64,000 nucleotides of DNA from an uncultured Clostridia bacterium (GCA_948467395.1 CAOKDX010000001.1:62001-126000), one strand, 5' to 3'; shown: positions 28,194 through 36,373, numbered from the stretch's first letter. The notes: a model not told the origin generated them from the sequence alone. Translations and numbers: made by a program.

Positions 28194-29391
28194 GATAGCA
28201 GTATTAGGTTATGGTACAGTGGGCTCCGGAGTGGTAAAGGTGCTGAACACAAATGCCAATATAATAGCGAAGAGGGCAGGACAGGAGGTAGGGGTGAAAT
28301 ATGTGCTGGATCTCCGGGATTTTCCGGAGGATCCGGTTCAAAATAAGGTTGTCCATGATTTTGATGTAATCCTGGATGATCCGGAGATTTCCATTGTGGT
28401 GGAGACCATGGGAGGCACGAAGCCCGCCTATGAATTTGTCAAGAAAGCGCTTATGTCAGGCAAGAGTGTGTGTACCTCCAATAAAGAGCTGGTGGCAGCG
28501 TACGGCGCCGAGCTGGTACATATTGCCAAGAGCAAGAGTGTGAATTTCCTTTTTGAGGCCAGCGTGGGCGGGGGCATTCCGGTAATCCGTCCGCTGAACC
28601 AGAGCCTGACGGCAGACAGGATCGAGCAGATAAACGGTATACTCAATGGTACGACGAATTATATTCTCACCAAGATGGCGCAGGATGGTTCTGATTTTGA
28701 TGAGGTGCTGCGAGAAGCGCAGGAGCTGGGTTATGCGGAGAAGGATCCCACGGCGGATGTGGAGGGCTATGATGCCTGCCGCAAGATTGCCATACTGACT
28801 TCCCTGGCTTATGGGCAGCAGGTGGATTATGAGGATATTTATACAGAGGGAATCACGAAGATCACGGCAGAGGATTTCCGATATGCAAAATCCATCGGTG
28901 CGGCGATCAAGATCTTTGGCACCAGTAAGAAGATTGGCGGCAGGCTGTATGCCATGGTGGCGCCGCAGATGATCCGGAGTGACAACCCCCTCTATGCGGT
29001 AAACGATGTATTTAATGCGATCTGTGTTACGGGAAATATGCTGGGGGACGTTATGTTTTATGGCAAGGGAGCCGGGAAAGAGGCAACGGCCAGCGCCGTG
29101 GTGTCGGATGTCGTGGACGCCGTGAAGCATATGAATATCAATGTAATGACAATCTGGGAGGATGAGAAGATGCCGGTAGCTCCGATGGATGAGATGAAGA
29201 ACCGTTTCTTCGTCCGCATCAGTGAGTCGGAGAGAGGGAAAGCCGAAGCAGAATTTGAAGAGATAGAAGCAGTGGACGGCGGTGTGAAAGGGGAATTCGG
29301 ATTTATTACAGGGATTATGACAGAAGGCGAATTCAATGATATCATCGCCGGGTTTGACAGCTTTATTACAAGAATCCGGGTTGGATTTTAG
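28186..29391 (+). CDS. hom: Homoserine dehydrogenase
   Basis: The enzyme (401 residues) reduces aspartate semialdehyde to homoserine for threonine and methionine synthesis. It has the Rossmann motif LGYGTVGSGVV, SNKELVAAYGAELVHIA near residue 98, the substrate region GGGIPVIRPLNQSLTADRI, and the signature INGILNGTTNYILT with EAQELGYAEKDPTADVEGYD. The C-terminal part (about 60 residues) is shorter than a full ACT domain, so feedback control by threonine is uncertain. Its ATG overlaps the end of cheW by 8 bases. Confidence 0.96.
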   Translation: MIKIAVLGYGTVGSGVVKVLNTNANIIAKRAGQEVGVKYVLDLRDFPEDPVQNKVVHDFDVILDDPEISIVVETMGGTKPAYEFVKKALMSGKSVCTSNKELVAAYGAELVHIAKSKSVNFLFEASVGGGIPVIRPLNQSLTADRIEQINGILNGTTNYILTKMAQDGSDFDEVLREAQELGYAEKDPTADVEGYDACRKIAILTSLAYGQQVDYEDIYTEGITKITAEDFRYAKSIGAAIKIFGTSKKIGGRLYAMVAPQMIRSDNPLYAVNDVFNAICVTGNMLGDVMFYGKGAGKEATASAVVSDVVDAVKHMNINVMTIWEDEKMPVAPMDEMKNRFFVRISESERGKAEAEFEEIEAVDGGVKGEFGFITGIMTEGEFNDIIAGFDSFITRIRVGF

Positions 29392-29398
29392 TAGAAAA

Positions 29399-29482
29399 AC
29401 AGGCTTCCTTTCCCATCGGTATGCAGCGCAGCGGTTAAAATATATATGTACCTGCTGCCGGGCCGGAGGGAGGGAAGCCTGT
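29399..29482. terminator. Long inverted repeat between hom and cheY
   Basis: ACAGGCTTCC (29399-29408) and GGAAGCCTGT (29473-29482) are perfect complements 64 bases apart, between convergent genes. The closing GTATAAAAC side gives a weak T-run for the minus strand. It could serve as a bidirectional terminator. Confidence 0.5.
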
Positions 29483-29495
29483 ATAAAACGAAGAA

Positions 29496-29855
29496 TCAAG
29501 GCATAAGATGTTCGATGGCAGTAGTGATCTGATCCGGGTCGAAGGGTTTCTGGATAAATTCGATGGCCCCGTGTTTGATGGCTTCTACCATTTTTTCTTT
29601 TTGGCCGGCAGCCGTTACCATAATGATATTGGCCTCGCTGTTGAGTTCCATGATTTTTTCCAGAGCTCCCAGACCATCCAGAACCGGCATTGTAATATCC
29701 ATCGTGACAATATCCGGATCAAGTTCAATAAATTTTTCGTATCCTTCCTGTCCGTTGTCCGCCTCACCGATCACCTCGTGTCCGGCTTTCGTGAGAATGC
29801 CCCGCAGCATTCGGCGGGATACACGGGAATCATCTACAATCAATATTTTTGCCAT
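29496..29855 (-). CDS. cheY: CheY-like single-domain response regulator
   Basis: The 119-residue receiver domain has acidic pocket residues D8-D9, phosphoacceptor D53 (in TMDITMP), Thr/Ser in MVTAAGQ and Lys in QKPFDP. There is no output domain, which fits CheY binding the flagellar switch. GGAGG lies upstream of the ATG at 29855. It follows the cheX-like gene by 17 bases, so phosphatase and target are co-transcribed. Confidence 0.93.
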   Translation of the reverse strand: MAKILIVDDSRVSRRMLRGILTKAGHEVIGEADNGQEGYEKFIELDPDIVTMDITMPVLDGLGALEKIMELNSEANIIMVTAAGQKEKMVEAIKHGAIEFIQKPFDPDQITTAIEHLMP

Positions 29856-29872
29856 AGTTTACATTCCTCCTG

Positions 29873-30742
29873 TCAGGCTAATTTCACGATTAAGTTTGAT
29901 CTTTTGCCTTCCACAAAGATGGGAAGTGAATAAAATGTATTATCTTCTTCGATAGCAGCATCAAAAAGAAGTTCCGGCGGTTTCATGTCCAGATGGACAT
30001 TCTGATAGCTCAGTTCGGCGGCATACAGGCCGTTTACACAGTTTGTAAATTCACCGACGGAATCGAGAGCATCTTCATCTACCGTGCCAAAACTTTCCTT
30101 TGCGTATCCCTCTGCGATGGCAAGAATGCCGTCGTCGTCTGAACAGAACCCGAGAAAACCTTCATAGTCGCCCACTGTGTGCTGGTATGCAAGATACCTT
30201 GCTTTCACGGATGAGACGAAGGAACCCTCCTCGATGCGCAGATACGAACTGACAAAGCGGATAATATTTCTGAGCGCCAGTCCGATTAGTCCGAGATAGC
30301 GGTTGTCCGGAGTCTCCACAAAAGCCGGGAGCATATCATCTATATCTGCATTTTTGATCGCCTCCATCACTTCGTCTGAAAAGTGGCGGGCTTCCTGAAA
30401 ATCAGCAAGGCTGCTGTTGATCTCATCTGAAGTAAACAGACCGTTTTCCTGTAATGCCTGAACAAAGGTCAGATATGGGTTCCCCTGAAGTCCCAGTAGA
30501 TAGTCAACCTCTGCTTCTGTTAGATATCCCTTTTCTACAGCCAGATCTCCGAAACGTTTGTCGGAATTCATCTGCAGATAGTTTAGCTCATTTGCCTGAC
30601 TGGATGAGAGCATTCCTTTTGTTTCGGCGATAAACCCCAGTTTTACACGATTAGCCTTTGTGTATTCGATACAGGAGGCGAACTGCTCAGCGGTAATTTT
30701 CTGGTTTTCCAACAAATAATTTCCAAAAAACTGACTAAACAT
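29873..30742 (-). CDS. cheX: CheX-type phosphatase fused to four N-terminal MshEN-like motifs
   Basis: The protein (289 residues) has two parts. The C-terminal half (about 130-289) resembles CheX/CheC/FliY phosphatases, with the E-x-x-N signature as E231-N234 in DSVGEFTNCVNGLY, where CheX dephosphorylates CheY-P. The N-terminal 116 residues contain four units of 24 residues (5-28, 34-57, 63-86, 92-115), each separated by exactly five residues. The third, RFGDLAVEKGYL and on to Gln86, closely follows the MshEN pattern R-L-G-x2-L-L-x2-G-L-L-x4-L-x3-L-x2-Q that binds c-di-GMP in some type II secretion and pilus ATPases. GAAAGGAG precedes the ATG. cheY follows. Confidence 0.8.
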   Translation of the reverse strand: MFSQFFGNYLLENQKITAEQFASCIEYTKANRVKLGFIAETKGMLSSSQANELNYLQMNSDKRFGDLAVEKGYLTEAEVDYLLGLQGNPYLTFVQALQENGLFTSDEINSSLADFQEARHFSDEVMEAIKNADIDDMLPAFVETPDNRYLGLIGLALRNIIRFVSSYLRIEEGSFVSSVKARYLAYQHTVGDYEGFLGFCSDDDGILAIAEGYAKESFGTVDEDALDSVGEFTNCVNGLYAAELSYQNVHLDMKPPELLFDAAIEEDNTFYSLPIFVEGKRSNLIVKLA

Positions 30743-30824
30743 AAAAATCTCCTTTCAATTGTACTTATTTTATTATACAATAGAACGGAGAAAAAAGAAA
30801 GAAGTTTTGAAAGGAAGTGTAAAA

Positions 30825-31931
30825 ATGGCTGGTTCGGTAATGGGCGAGATTTTTAAGATATCAACATGGGGGGAATCCCACGGGTACGGCATCGGGGTCG
30901 TGGTAGATGGGTGTCCGGCGGGCATTCCGCTGTCGGAGAAAGACATCCAGCCATTTTTGGACCGCAGAAGCCCAGGGCAGACGCGTTATTCTACGCCCAG
31001 GAAGGAATCGGACGAGGTAAGGCTTCTTTCGGGGATATTTGAGGGACGCACAACGGGAACCCCCATTTCCATGATGGTGGAAAACACTTCCCAGAAATCA
31101 AAGGATTATTCGGATATCGCGCAGTATTACCGTCCGGGCCATGCGGATTATACCTTTGACGCCAAATATGGTTTCCGGGATTATCGCGGCGGCGGGCGCT
31201 CTTCCGGCCGGGAGACCACCGGCAGGGTGGCGGCAGGCGCGGTGGCAGTTAAGATCCTGGGGGAACTGGGGATCCGGGTGAGGGCGTATACGAAGCAGAT
31301 TGGCCCCTTTGTGTGCAGGGAGGGGCATACATCCTGGGAGGATGTAGAGAGGAGCCCTCTTAGGATGCCGGATCTGGAGCAGTCCCAGGCGGCGGAGAAA
31401 TATCTGGAGCAGAAGATGAGCGAGCTGGATTCTGCCGGCGGCATTATTGAATGCGTCGTCACCGGGATGCCCGCGGGGATTGGGGAACCTGTCTTTGGAA
31501 AGCTGGATGCGGCGCTGGCCGGAGGAATTTTTTCTATTGGCGCGGTGAAAGGAGTGGAGATCGGAGCGGGCTTTGCCGTGGCAGGGAAAAATGGTTCTGA
31601 CAATAACGATGCATTTTATATGGATGCAGACGGGAAGATAAAGAAGGCGACAAACTTCGCCGGTGGAATTCTTGGCGGCATCAGCGACGGGGATGATATT
31701 ATTATCCGGGCGGCGTTTAAGCCGACGCCCTCCATATTCCGGCAGCAGAAAACCGTAAACCGGCAGGGAGAGGACGTGTCCGTCCGGATCAAGGGACGCC
31801 ATGATCCGGTGATCGTGCCCCGGGCGGTAGTGGTAGTGGAAGCCATGACGGCCCTGATCCTGGTGGACCGGCTGTTTGTGGGAATGACATCCAGGATGGA
31901 CAGGATACGGGATTTTTACAGCGACATATGA
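30825..31931 (+). CDS. aroC: Chorismate synthase
   Basis: The enzyme (368 residues) makes chorismate from EPSP using reduced FMN, the last shikimate step. It has the signatures STWGESHGYGIGVVVDG, FLDRRSPGQTRYSTPRKESD, DYRGGGRSSGRETTGRVAAG and a C-terminal RGRHDP-like IKGRHDPVIVPRAVVVVEAM. The ATG at 30825 has AAGGAAG upstream and begins MAGSVMGEIFKI; a longer frame to 30759 runs into the divergent cheX leader. No other aro gene is nearby. Confidence 0.97.
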   Translation: MAGSVMGEIFKISTWGESHGYGIGVVVDGCPAGIPLSEKDIQPFLDRRSPGQTRYSTPRKESDEVRLLSGIFEGRTTGTPISMMVENTSQKSKDYSDIAQYYRPGHADYTFDAKYGFRDYRGGGRSSGRETTGRVAAGAVAVKILGELGIRVRAYTKQIGPFVCREGHTSWEDVERSPLRMPDLEQSQAAEKYLEQKMSELDSAGGIIECVVTGMPAGIGEPVFGKLDAALAGGIFSIGAVKGVEIGAGFAVAGKNGSDNNDAFYMDADGKIKKATNFAGGILGGISDGDDIIIRAAFKPTPSIFRQQKTVNRQGEDVSVRIKGRHDPVIVPRAVVVVEAMTALILVDRLFVGMTSRMDRIRDFYSDI

Positions 31932-31965
31932 TGATAGTAAGAAATATGTAAGGTGCTGTCAGATC

Positions 31966-32154
31966 ATGAAGCAGTATGGAAAACGTGATCCTGAGACGAG
32001 GGTAGTGGTGGATGACACGACAATCTACGAGGTGGATATGGAGTGTTATTATTGTCTTACTGACAGGGAAAGGGAGCTGTATTATGACGGACTGGAGCCC
32101 TGGGCTGGAGAACAGGCCGCAGAGGGCGCGATTCCGGTGAACACCCGCGCATAA
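31966..32154 (+). CDS. Hypothetical small protein
   Basis: The 62-residue product begins MKQYGKRDPETRVVVDDTTI and contains MECYYCLTDRERELYYDG with a CxxYC-like pair. Codon use resembles the neighbours and AAGGTG lies about ten bases upstream. It follows aroC by 34 bases and is followed by a terminator, which suggests it is translated. No domain is recognised. Confidence 0.5.
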   Translation: MKQYGKRDPETRVVVDDTTIYEVDMECYYCLTDRERELYYDGLEPWAGEQAAEGAIPVNTRA

Positions 32155-32171
32155 CTGGGCTTTCCTGTAAG

Positions 32172-32220
32172 AACAGCAAGAGGACCTGCAGTGCTTATCT
32201 GTGCTGCACGTCCTCTTGTT
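32172..32220. terminator. Terminator after aroC and the small ORF
   Basis: CAAGAGGAC (32177-32185) pairs with GTCCTCTTG (32210-32218), with TGCAG/CTGCA inside and TT after. It separates these genes from the convergent ABC permease. Confidence 0.7.
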
Positions 32221-32223
32221 AAG

Positions 32224-32260
32224 TTAGCTCAACGGTGCGAAGTTGAATCCGCCGCTGAGA
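32224..32260. repeat. Dispersed palindromic repeat, copy B
   Basis: This 37-base element begins TTAGCTCAACGGTGC and ends CCGCCGCTGAGA. CTCA-ACGG pairs with CCG-CTGAG. It is the best-preserved copy; 31 of 37 positions match copy A at 7668. Confidence 0.65.
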
Positions 32261-32278
32261 TATCATGCTTTTCCGGGA

Positions 32279-33505
32279 TCACTCCCTGCTGTGGAGTCCC
32301 TTTAATGCATTGGTGAGTTTAATGGGATTTCCGTAACGGAGTGTGGAGTTGCGGAAAATCTTAGCTGCGATGAAGCCCATACCCACCACGGATACATACA
32401 GGATCACGGCAGCCAGTATGATCTCCCATACAGCCACCGTCCCCATGGCGATGCGGATAAACATGGCGCTGTAAGAGCTGACAGGAAGAAATGAAAGTAC
32501 CTTCATAATGATGCCGTCCGGCTCCTGCATCTGGAACAATACAAGAAAGTAAATGATCATAACGAGCATCTGGGCTGTTCCGGCACTCTTGTTCAGATCT
32601 TCTATCTTGGACACGAGGGCACCCAGGGCGCCATACATAAATGCATAGATCAGGAAACCACCCAGTCCAAATACTGCGAATGTCACAAGAACATCTGCGG
32701 GGATGTTAAGAATGAAATCCAGCATGCCGTCCAGATTGTCCCGGTTTAGATGATAGGCTCCCAGAAGGCTGGCGAAAATAAGACCAAGCTGGAACAGGAT
32801 CGCCGTGGCGCCTGCCAGAACCTTTCCGAACAGTAGGCTGGTGGAGGATGTACTGGTCACAAGAATTTCCACGGTCCGGTTGCTCTTTTCGTTGGCCACA
32901 CTGGTGGCGATCATCATGCCATACATAACAATAACGAAAAATACCAGTATGACAAGGATGTAGCTGTAGAAGTAATTTGACCGGGAATCCTTACCGAGGA
33001 TATTCTCGTGGCATACGATATTTTTTTCATCCATCTGAACCAGTTCATCATAGTTCAGATTATTGTCCTTACAGTATTTCATTCTGGCAGCCGTGCTCAT
33101 CAACTGGGAGAAAAGCTCTTTGGAATTTTCCATCATGGACTGGTTAAAGACATAATAATCGTATTCGTATAGGGAATGGATGACAAATCCGGCTTCCGAT
33201 TCCTCGGACCGGACTGATTCCTTCACTTCATGTTCGTTTTTTGTCCTTCGGATCTCTGCCTTTCCGTAGGAATTGAGAAGCTCGTCGGTGATAATGCCAT
33301 CGGGGTCATAAAGTGCTATGGTCTCTGCAATGGCATTGGTATTTTCTTTGGAATCCTTTTCGCCGGAGGATCTGCCGGACAGCAGTCCAGGAAGACTGAT
33401 GGCAGCGATGGCAAGGACACAGATCAGTATGGTGGAGAGCATAAAGGACTTGCTCTTAAAGTAGTTGCCCGATTCAAAACAATATACTTGAAATAATTTT
33501 TTCAT
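32279..33505 (-). CDS. ABC-2 type transporter permease (NatB/YhaP-like)
   Basis: The protein (408 residues) has an N-terminal membrane segment (FMLSTILICVLAIAAISLPG), a large extracytoplasmic domain (about 45-175), then five to six C-terminal segments starting ILVILVFFVIVMYGMMIATS. The motif VANEKSNRTVEILVTSTSST after the first of these is typical of NatB/YhaP permeases, which export sodium or unknown small molecules. Its ATG overlaps the ATPase stop by 4 bases, so the two form one operon. Confidence 0.88.
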   Translation of the reverse strand: MKKLFQVYCFESGNYFKSKSFMLSTILICVLAIAAISLPGLLSGRSSGEKDSKENTNAIAETIALYDPDGIITDELLNSYGKAEIRRTKNEHEVKESVRSEESEAGFVIHSLYEYDYYVFNQSMMENSKELFSQLMSTAARMKYCKDNNLNYDELVQMDEKNIVCHENILGKDSRSNYFYSYILVILVFFVIVMYGMMIATSVANEKSNRTVEILVTSTSSTSLLFGKVLAGATAILFQLGLIFASLLGAYHLNRDNLDGMLDFILNIPADVLVTFAVFGLGGFLIYAFMYGALGALVSKIEDLNKSAGTAQMLVMIIYFLVLFQMQEPDGIIMKVLSFLPVSSYSAMFIRIAMGTVAVWEIILAAVILYVSVVGMGFIAAKIFRNSTLRYGNPIKLTNALKGLHSRE

Positions 33506-34446
33506 TCTGGTTCACGACTCCCTTCTTCTGTCACACTATCACCCACGCAGGATACAAAAATATCATTGAGGGAGGGTTCATAGGAACCATAGTGGTCGAT
33601 CTCGATCCGCTCTGCCCGCAGCCTGTCCAGGATCTGCCAGGTGTCCGTTTCCTCCTGGAGCCGGAATATAACATTGTGCCGGGTCCTGCCCTCCACCTCC
33701 AGCAGATGGGACAGTTTTTCGCGGCAGCACTGCTCCAGTTCAGGGAGGGACATGTTCAGGGCGGACAGGATTTTTCGCCCCCTGCCATATTCTGCCTTGA
33801 TTTCATCCAGATTGCCGTCAAGGACGATCTCTCCCTGATTTACGATACAGATATCCTCACAGAATTCTTCTACATAGCTCATCTGATGGCTGGAAAAGAT
33901 TACGATACGTTCATCGGCGATCAGTTCCCGGATCACGTCTTTGAGGATCTGGGAGTTGACGGGGTCAAGGCCGGAGAAGGGTTCATCCAGTATAACGATA
34001 TCGGGATCGCTGACCAGTGTTGCGGCCAGCTGGACCTTCTGCTGGTTTCCTTTGGAAAGCGTATCCATTTTGCGTTTTGCGTATTCGGATACCTGGAGCC
34101 GTTCCAGCCATTTTGCTGCATTTTTCGAGGCCTTATTTTTGTCAAGGCCCCGGAGCCTGGCAAAATATATCATCTGCTCCAGCACAGTTTTCTTTGGATA
34201 CATACCTCGTTCCTCAGGCAGATAGCCCACCTGGTTTTTGGAGGGTTCAAATTTTTTGCCGTCCAGCAGGATCTCGCCCTCATTGGCGTGGAATATATCC
34301 ATTATAATACGGATAGAGGTGGTTTTTCCCGCGCCGTTTCTGCCCAGCAGTCCCAACGCCCTGCCGCTCTGAACGGAGAAGTTTATTCCCTTTAAGACTT
34401 CCTTGCCGTCAAAACTCTTGTGTATATTCCTTAGTTCAAGTCTCAT
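33502..34446 (-). CDS. ABC transporter ATP-binding protein (NatA/YhaQ-like)
   Basis: The 314-residue ATPase has Walker A GLLGRNGAGKTTSIR, the Q-loop region VGYLPEERGMYPKKTVLEQM, the signature LSKGNQQKVQ, Walker B PDIVILDEPFSGLDPV, and the switch His in IFSSHQMSYVEE. The LPEERG sequence is typical of the NatA/YhaQ group. The ATG at 34446 has AAGGAG upstream and is preferred over one 27 bases earlier. It overlaps the permease gene by four bases (ATGA). Confidence 0.92.
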   Translation of the reverse strand: MRLELRNIHKSFDGKEVLKGINFSVQSGRALGLLGRNGAGKTTSIRIIMDIFHANEGEILLDGKKFEPSKNQVGYLPEERGMYPKKTVLEQMIYFARLRGLDKNKASKNAAKWLERLQVSEYAKRKMDTLSKGNQQKVQLAATLVSDPDIVILDEPFSGLDPVNSQILKDVIRELIADERIVIFSSHQMSYVEEFCEDICIVNQGEIVLDGNLDEIKAEYGRGRKILSALNMSLPELEQCCREKLSHLLEVEGRTRHNVIFRLQEETDTWQILDRLRAERIEIDHYGSYEPSLNDIFVSCVGDSVTEEGSREPE

Positions 34447-34469
34447 CGTTCTCTCCTTTTTTGTTATTT

Positions 34470-34540
34470 CCATACAGAAGGCTGGTACAGCGCTGTATGG
34501 GTTAATATCTTTATTATATTTAAATTATTCTATAATTCAA
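34470..34540 (-). promoter_or_regulatory. Promoter and palindrome of the ABC transporter operon
   Basis: On the minus strand TTGAAT (34535-34540) and TATAAT (34513-34518) are 16 bases apart. Just downstream of the expected start site, CCATACAG and CTGTATGG (34470-34477, 34493-34500) are inverted, and inside this lies a perfect 12-base palindrome, TACAGCGCTGTA (34486-34497). It is a likely operator for a repressor or a leader hairpin. Confidence 0.6.
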
Positions 34541-34585
34541 GATATAAAAGAAATAAAATATAAAAATTCACATTCTATGTACGGG

Positions 34586-34616
34586 AAAGGGGACCTGCAG
34601 ATGCAGACCCCCTTTT
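34586..34616. terminator. Terminator of the Gly/Cys-rich gene
   Basis: AAAGGGG (34586-34592) pairs with CCCCTTT, with CTGC/GCAG inside. It lies between the small protein gene and the ABC operon on the minus strand. Confidence 0.6.
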
Positions 34617-34650
34617 GATGCTGTCTGATGTGGATTATGGCTATGAATCC

Positions 34651-34902
34651 TTAGCAGCCACAGCCGCAGCCGCCGCCACAGCCACAGTTTCCGCCGAATC
34701 CACTGCCGTTGCCGCAGCAGCAGAGAAGCAGCAGGATCCAGATGATGCAGCTGCAGTCGCCGCCGCCAAATCCGCCGAATCCACTGCCGTTGCCACAGCC
34801 TCCGCATACGAGCAGAAGCAGGATGATGATCCAGCAGGAGGAGCCGCCTCCTTCGTTACAGGAACATCCGCCTCCGCACTGTGTTGCTGATAAATCACTC
34901 AT
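34651..34902 (-). CDS. Gly/Cys-rich small hydrophobic protein (chorion-class high-cysteine HCB-like)
   Basis: The protein (83 residues) starts MSDLSATQCGGGCSCNEGGG at ATG 34902, preceded by a strong AGGAGG. It has 16 cysteines and about as many glycines, with two hydrophobic runs (CWIIILLLLVC and CIIWILLLLCC), each followed by CGNGSGFGG: an internal duplication. It ends in alternating Gly-Cys. Small proteins of this kind in Clostridia are annotated as high-cysteine chorion-class proteins; the function is unknown. A surface, spore or metal-binding role is possible. The coding strand is set by the ribosome binding site and the terminator. Confidence 0.75.
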   Translation of the reverse strand: MSDLSATQCGGGCSCNEGGGSSCWIIILLLLVCGGCGNGSGFGGFGGGDCSCIIWILLLLCCCGNGSGFGGNCGCGGGCGCGC

Positions 34903-35021
34903 AATTTTGCCTCCTAAGATTCATTTACACTGTTATCCTATGCGGGGCAGCTTGGTCGGTTTACACAAATTATTTAAAAAAACAGGAAAAAATTTTACTA
35001 AATGGCCGGGACAAAAAACTT

Positions 35022-35050
35022 TTGACCCAAACATTATTATATAGTATAAT
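35022..35050 (+). promoter_or_regulatory. Sigma-A promoter of the GH3-like lipoprotein operon
   Basis: TTGACC (35022-35027) and TATAAT (35045-35050) are 17 bases apart, about 43 bases before the start codon. Confidence 0.8.
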
Positions 35051-35092
35051 AAATGCTGTGTCAAAAGGGCACGAAAAGGAGTATGGATCACG

Positions 35093-36373
35093 ATGAAGCG
35101 GTTTCTATTAGTAGTCTGCATGACAGTGGCTGTTCTCGTTCTCTTTGCCTGCGGCAGCGGGGAAAAGGGACGGGAGAAGTGGAAGACGCCGGAGGGGACG
35201 AAGGCGGCAGTGAAGGACAAGCTGCAGAATGCATCGGACGGGGCTGCCTCCGGGAAGCAGCCGGTAGTATCAGACAATGAGGCTTTTAACAGAGCTGAAG
35301 AGATTATAAAAAATATGACGCTGGAGGAGAAGGTGGCACAGATGTTTCTTGTGGAGCTCTCCCAGCTTGATCCGCCGAAGAAGGCCTCCGGCAGGCGTTA
35401 CCGCCTTACGAAGAAGATGAGGGAGCAGCTGCAGGGATGTGCAGTGGGAGGCGTTTATCTGACGGAAAGGAATGTCAGGGATGAGGAGCAGACGAAGAAG
35501 CTCGTATCGGATATTCAGTCGCTGGCCTCTGGCGGCGCAATGTATGTGGCGGCAGAAGAGGAGTGTGCCGGAGATCATTCTCTTGCCGGGAAGGTGAAGG
35601 CGATGAAGAATCCGGGGAACGCCACTGCCTACAGGCAGGCATCCGAATCAGACGAACAGGTGTATCAGGATTGTATGGGCGCTGCCGGGCAGTTGAGGCA
35701 ATGGGGCTTCAACCTGAACCTGGCCCCGGTGGCGGATATCGGGACGGAGACGAACCCCGGATATGCTTCCCGCTGTTTTGGAACGGATGCTGATACGGTT
35801 TCCGACAGGCTCACCGCCGCCGTGACCGGCATAAGCGACGGCGGACTGGCGGTGACCCTGAAATATTTTCCGGGCCTGGGCAGTGTAATGGGAGATTATG
35901 AGGAGGACATCCTGGACAACCAGGAGAGTCTGATGACACTTCGGAATAACAATTTTTCTGTTTATGCCGACGGTATTGAGGCGGGGGCAGACTGTGTGAT
36001 GATGTCCAATACGGCAGTCAGCAAAATTACGGTGAACAATAAGCTGCCGGCGTTTCTATCGGAAGAGGTTGTAACGGATCTGCTCCGGGAAGAGGTGGGC
36101 TTTCAGGGTGTGATCATGACGCCGCCTCTGAACAGCAGGGCGGTAACGAAGAACTATACGGTTGAATACGTGGTTGTGGAGGCAGTGAAAGCCGGCTGTG
36201 ATATGATCATTATGCCGGAGGACCTGAAAAGGGGGTACAGGGCGCTGCTGGATGCCGTTGTATCGGGAAAGATTGATGAAAAGGTGATCAATACATCTGT
36301 CCGCAGGATTCTTCAGGACAAGATCCGGCGGCAGATTCTGGTGATAAATGAGGAGCCAGAGAGTTTAAATTAA
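35093..36373 (+). CDS. GH3-like (NagZ-type) lipoprotein lacking catalytic residues
   Basis: The protein (426 residues) has a lipoprotein signal ending LFAC (Cys20), a linker (about 21-60), then a GH3 N-terminal TIM-barrel domain: IIKNMTLEEKVAQMFLVEL, FNLNLAPVADIGTETNPGY, and GLAVTLKYFPGLGS. NagZ-type enzymes cut N-acetylglucosamine from muropeptides. Three sites are altered: KHFPGHG is KYFPGLG (257-263), the nucleophile motif (S/T)D(D/A)L is TPPL (343-346), and DQEGG is replaced by EEECAG. It is therefore probably a non-catalytic glycan-binding protein on the outer face of the membrane. purF follows after 19 bases. Confidence 0.85.
   Translation: MKRFLLVVCMTVAVLVLFACGSGEKGREKWKTPEGTKAAVKDKLQNASDGAASGKQPVVSDNEAFNRAEEIIKNMTLEEKVAQMFLVELSQLDPPKKASGRRYRLTKKMREQLQGCAVGGVYLTERNVRDEEQTKKLVSDIQSLASGGAMYVAAEEECAGDHSLAGKVKAMKNPGNATAYRQASESDEQVYQDCMGAAGQLRQWGFNLNLAPVADIGTETNPGYASRCFGTDADTVSDRLTAAVTGISDGGLAVTLKYFPGLGSVMGDYEEDILDNQESLMTLRNNNFSVYADGIEAGADCVMMSNTAVSKITVNNKLPAFLSEEVVTDLLREEVGFQGVIMTPPLNSRAVTKNYTVEYVVVEAVKAGCDMIIMPEDLKRGYRALLDAVVSGKIDEKVINTSVRRILQDKIRRQILVINEEPESLN

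Noticed and set aside
34615-34890. 91-codon plus-strand Ala-rich frame opposite the Gly/Cys-rich gene
   Set aside because: No ribosome binding site; the minus strand has AGGAGG, a start and a terminator in the right places.
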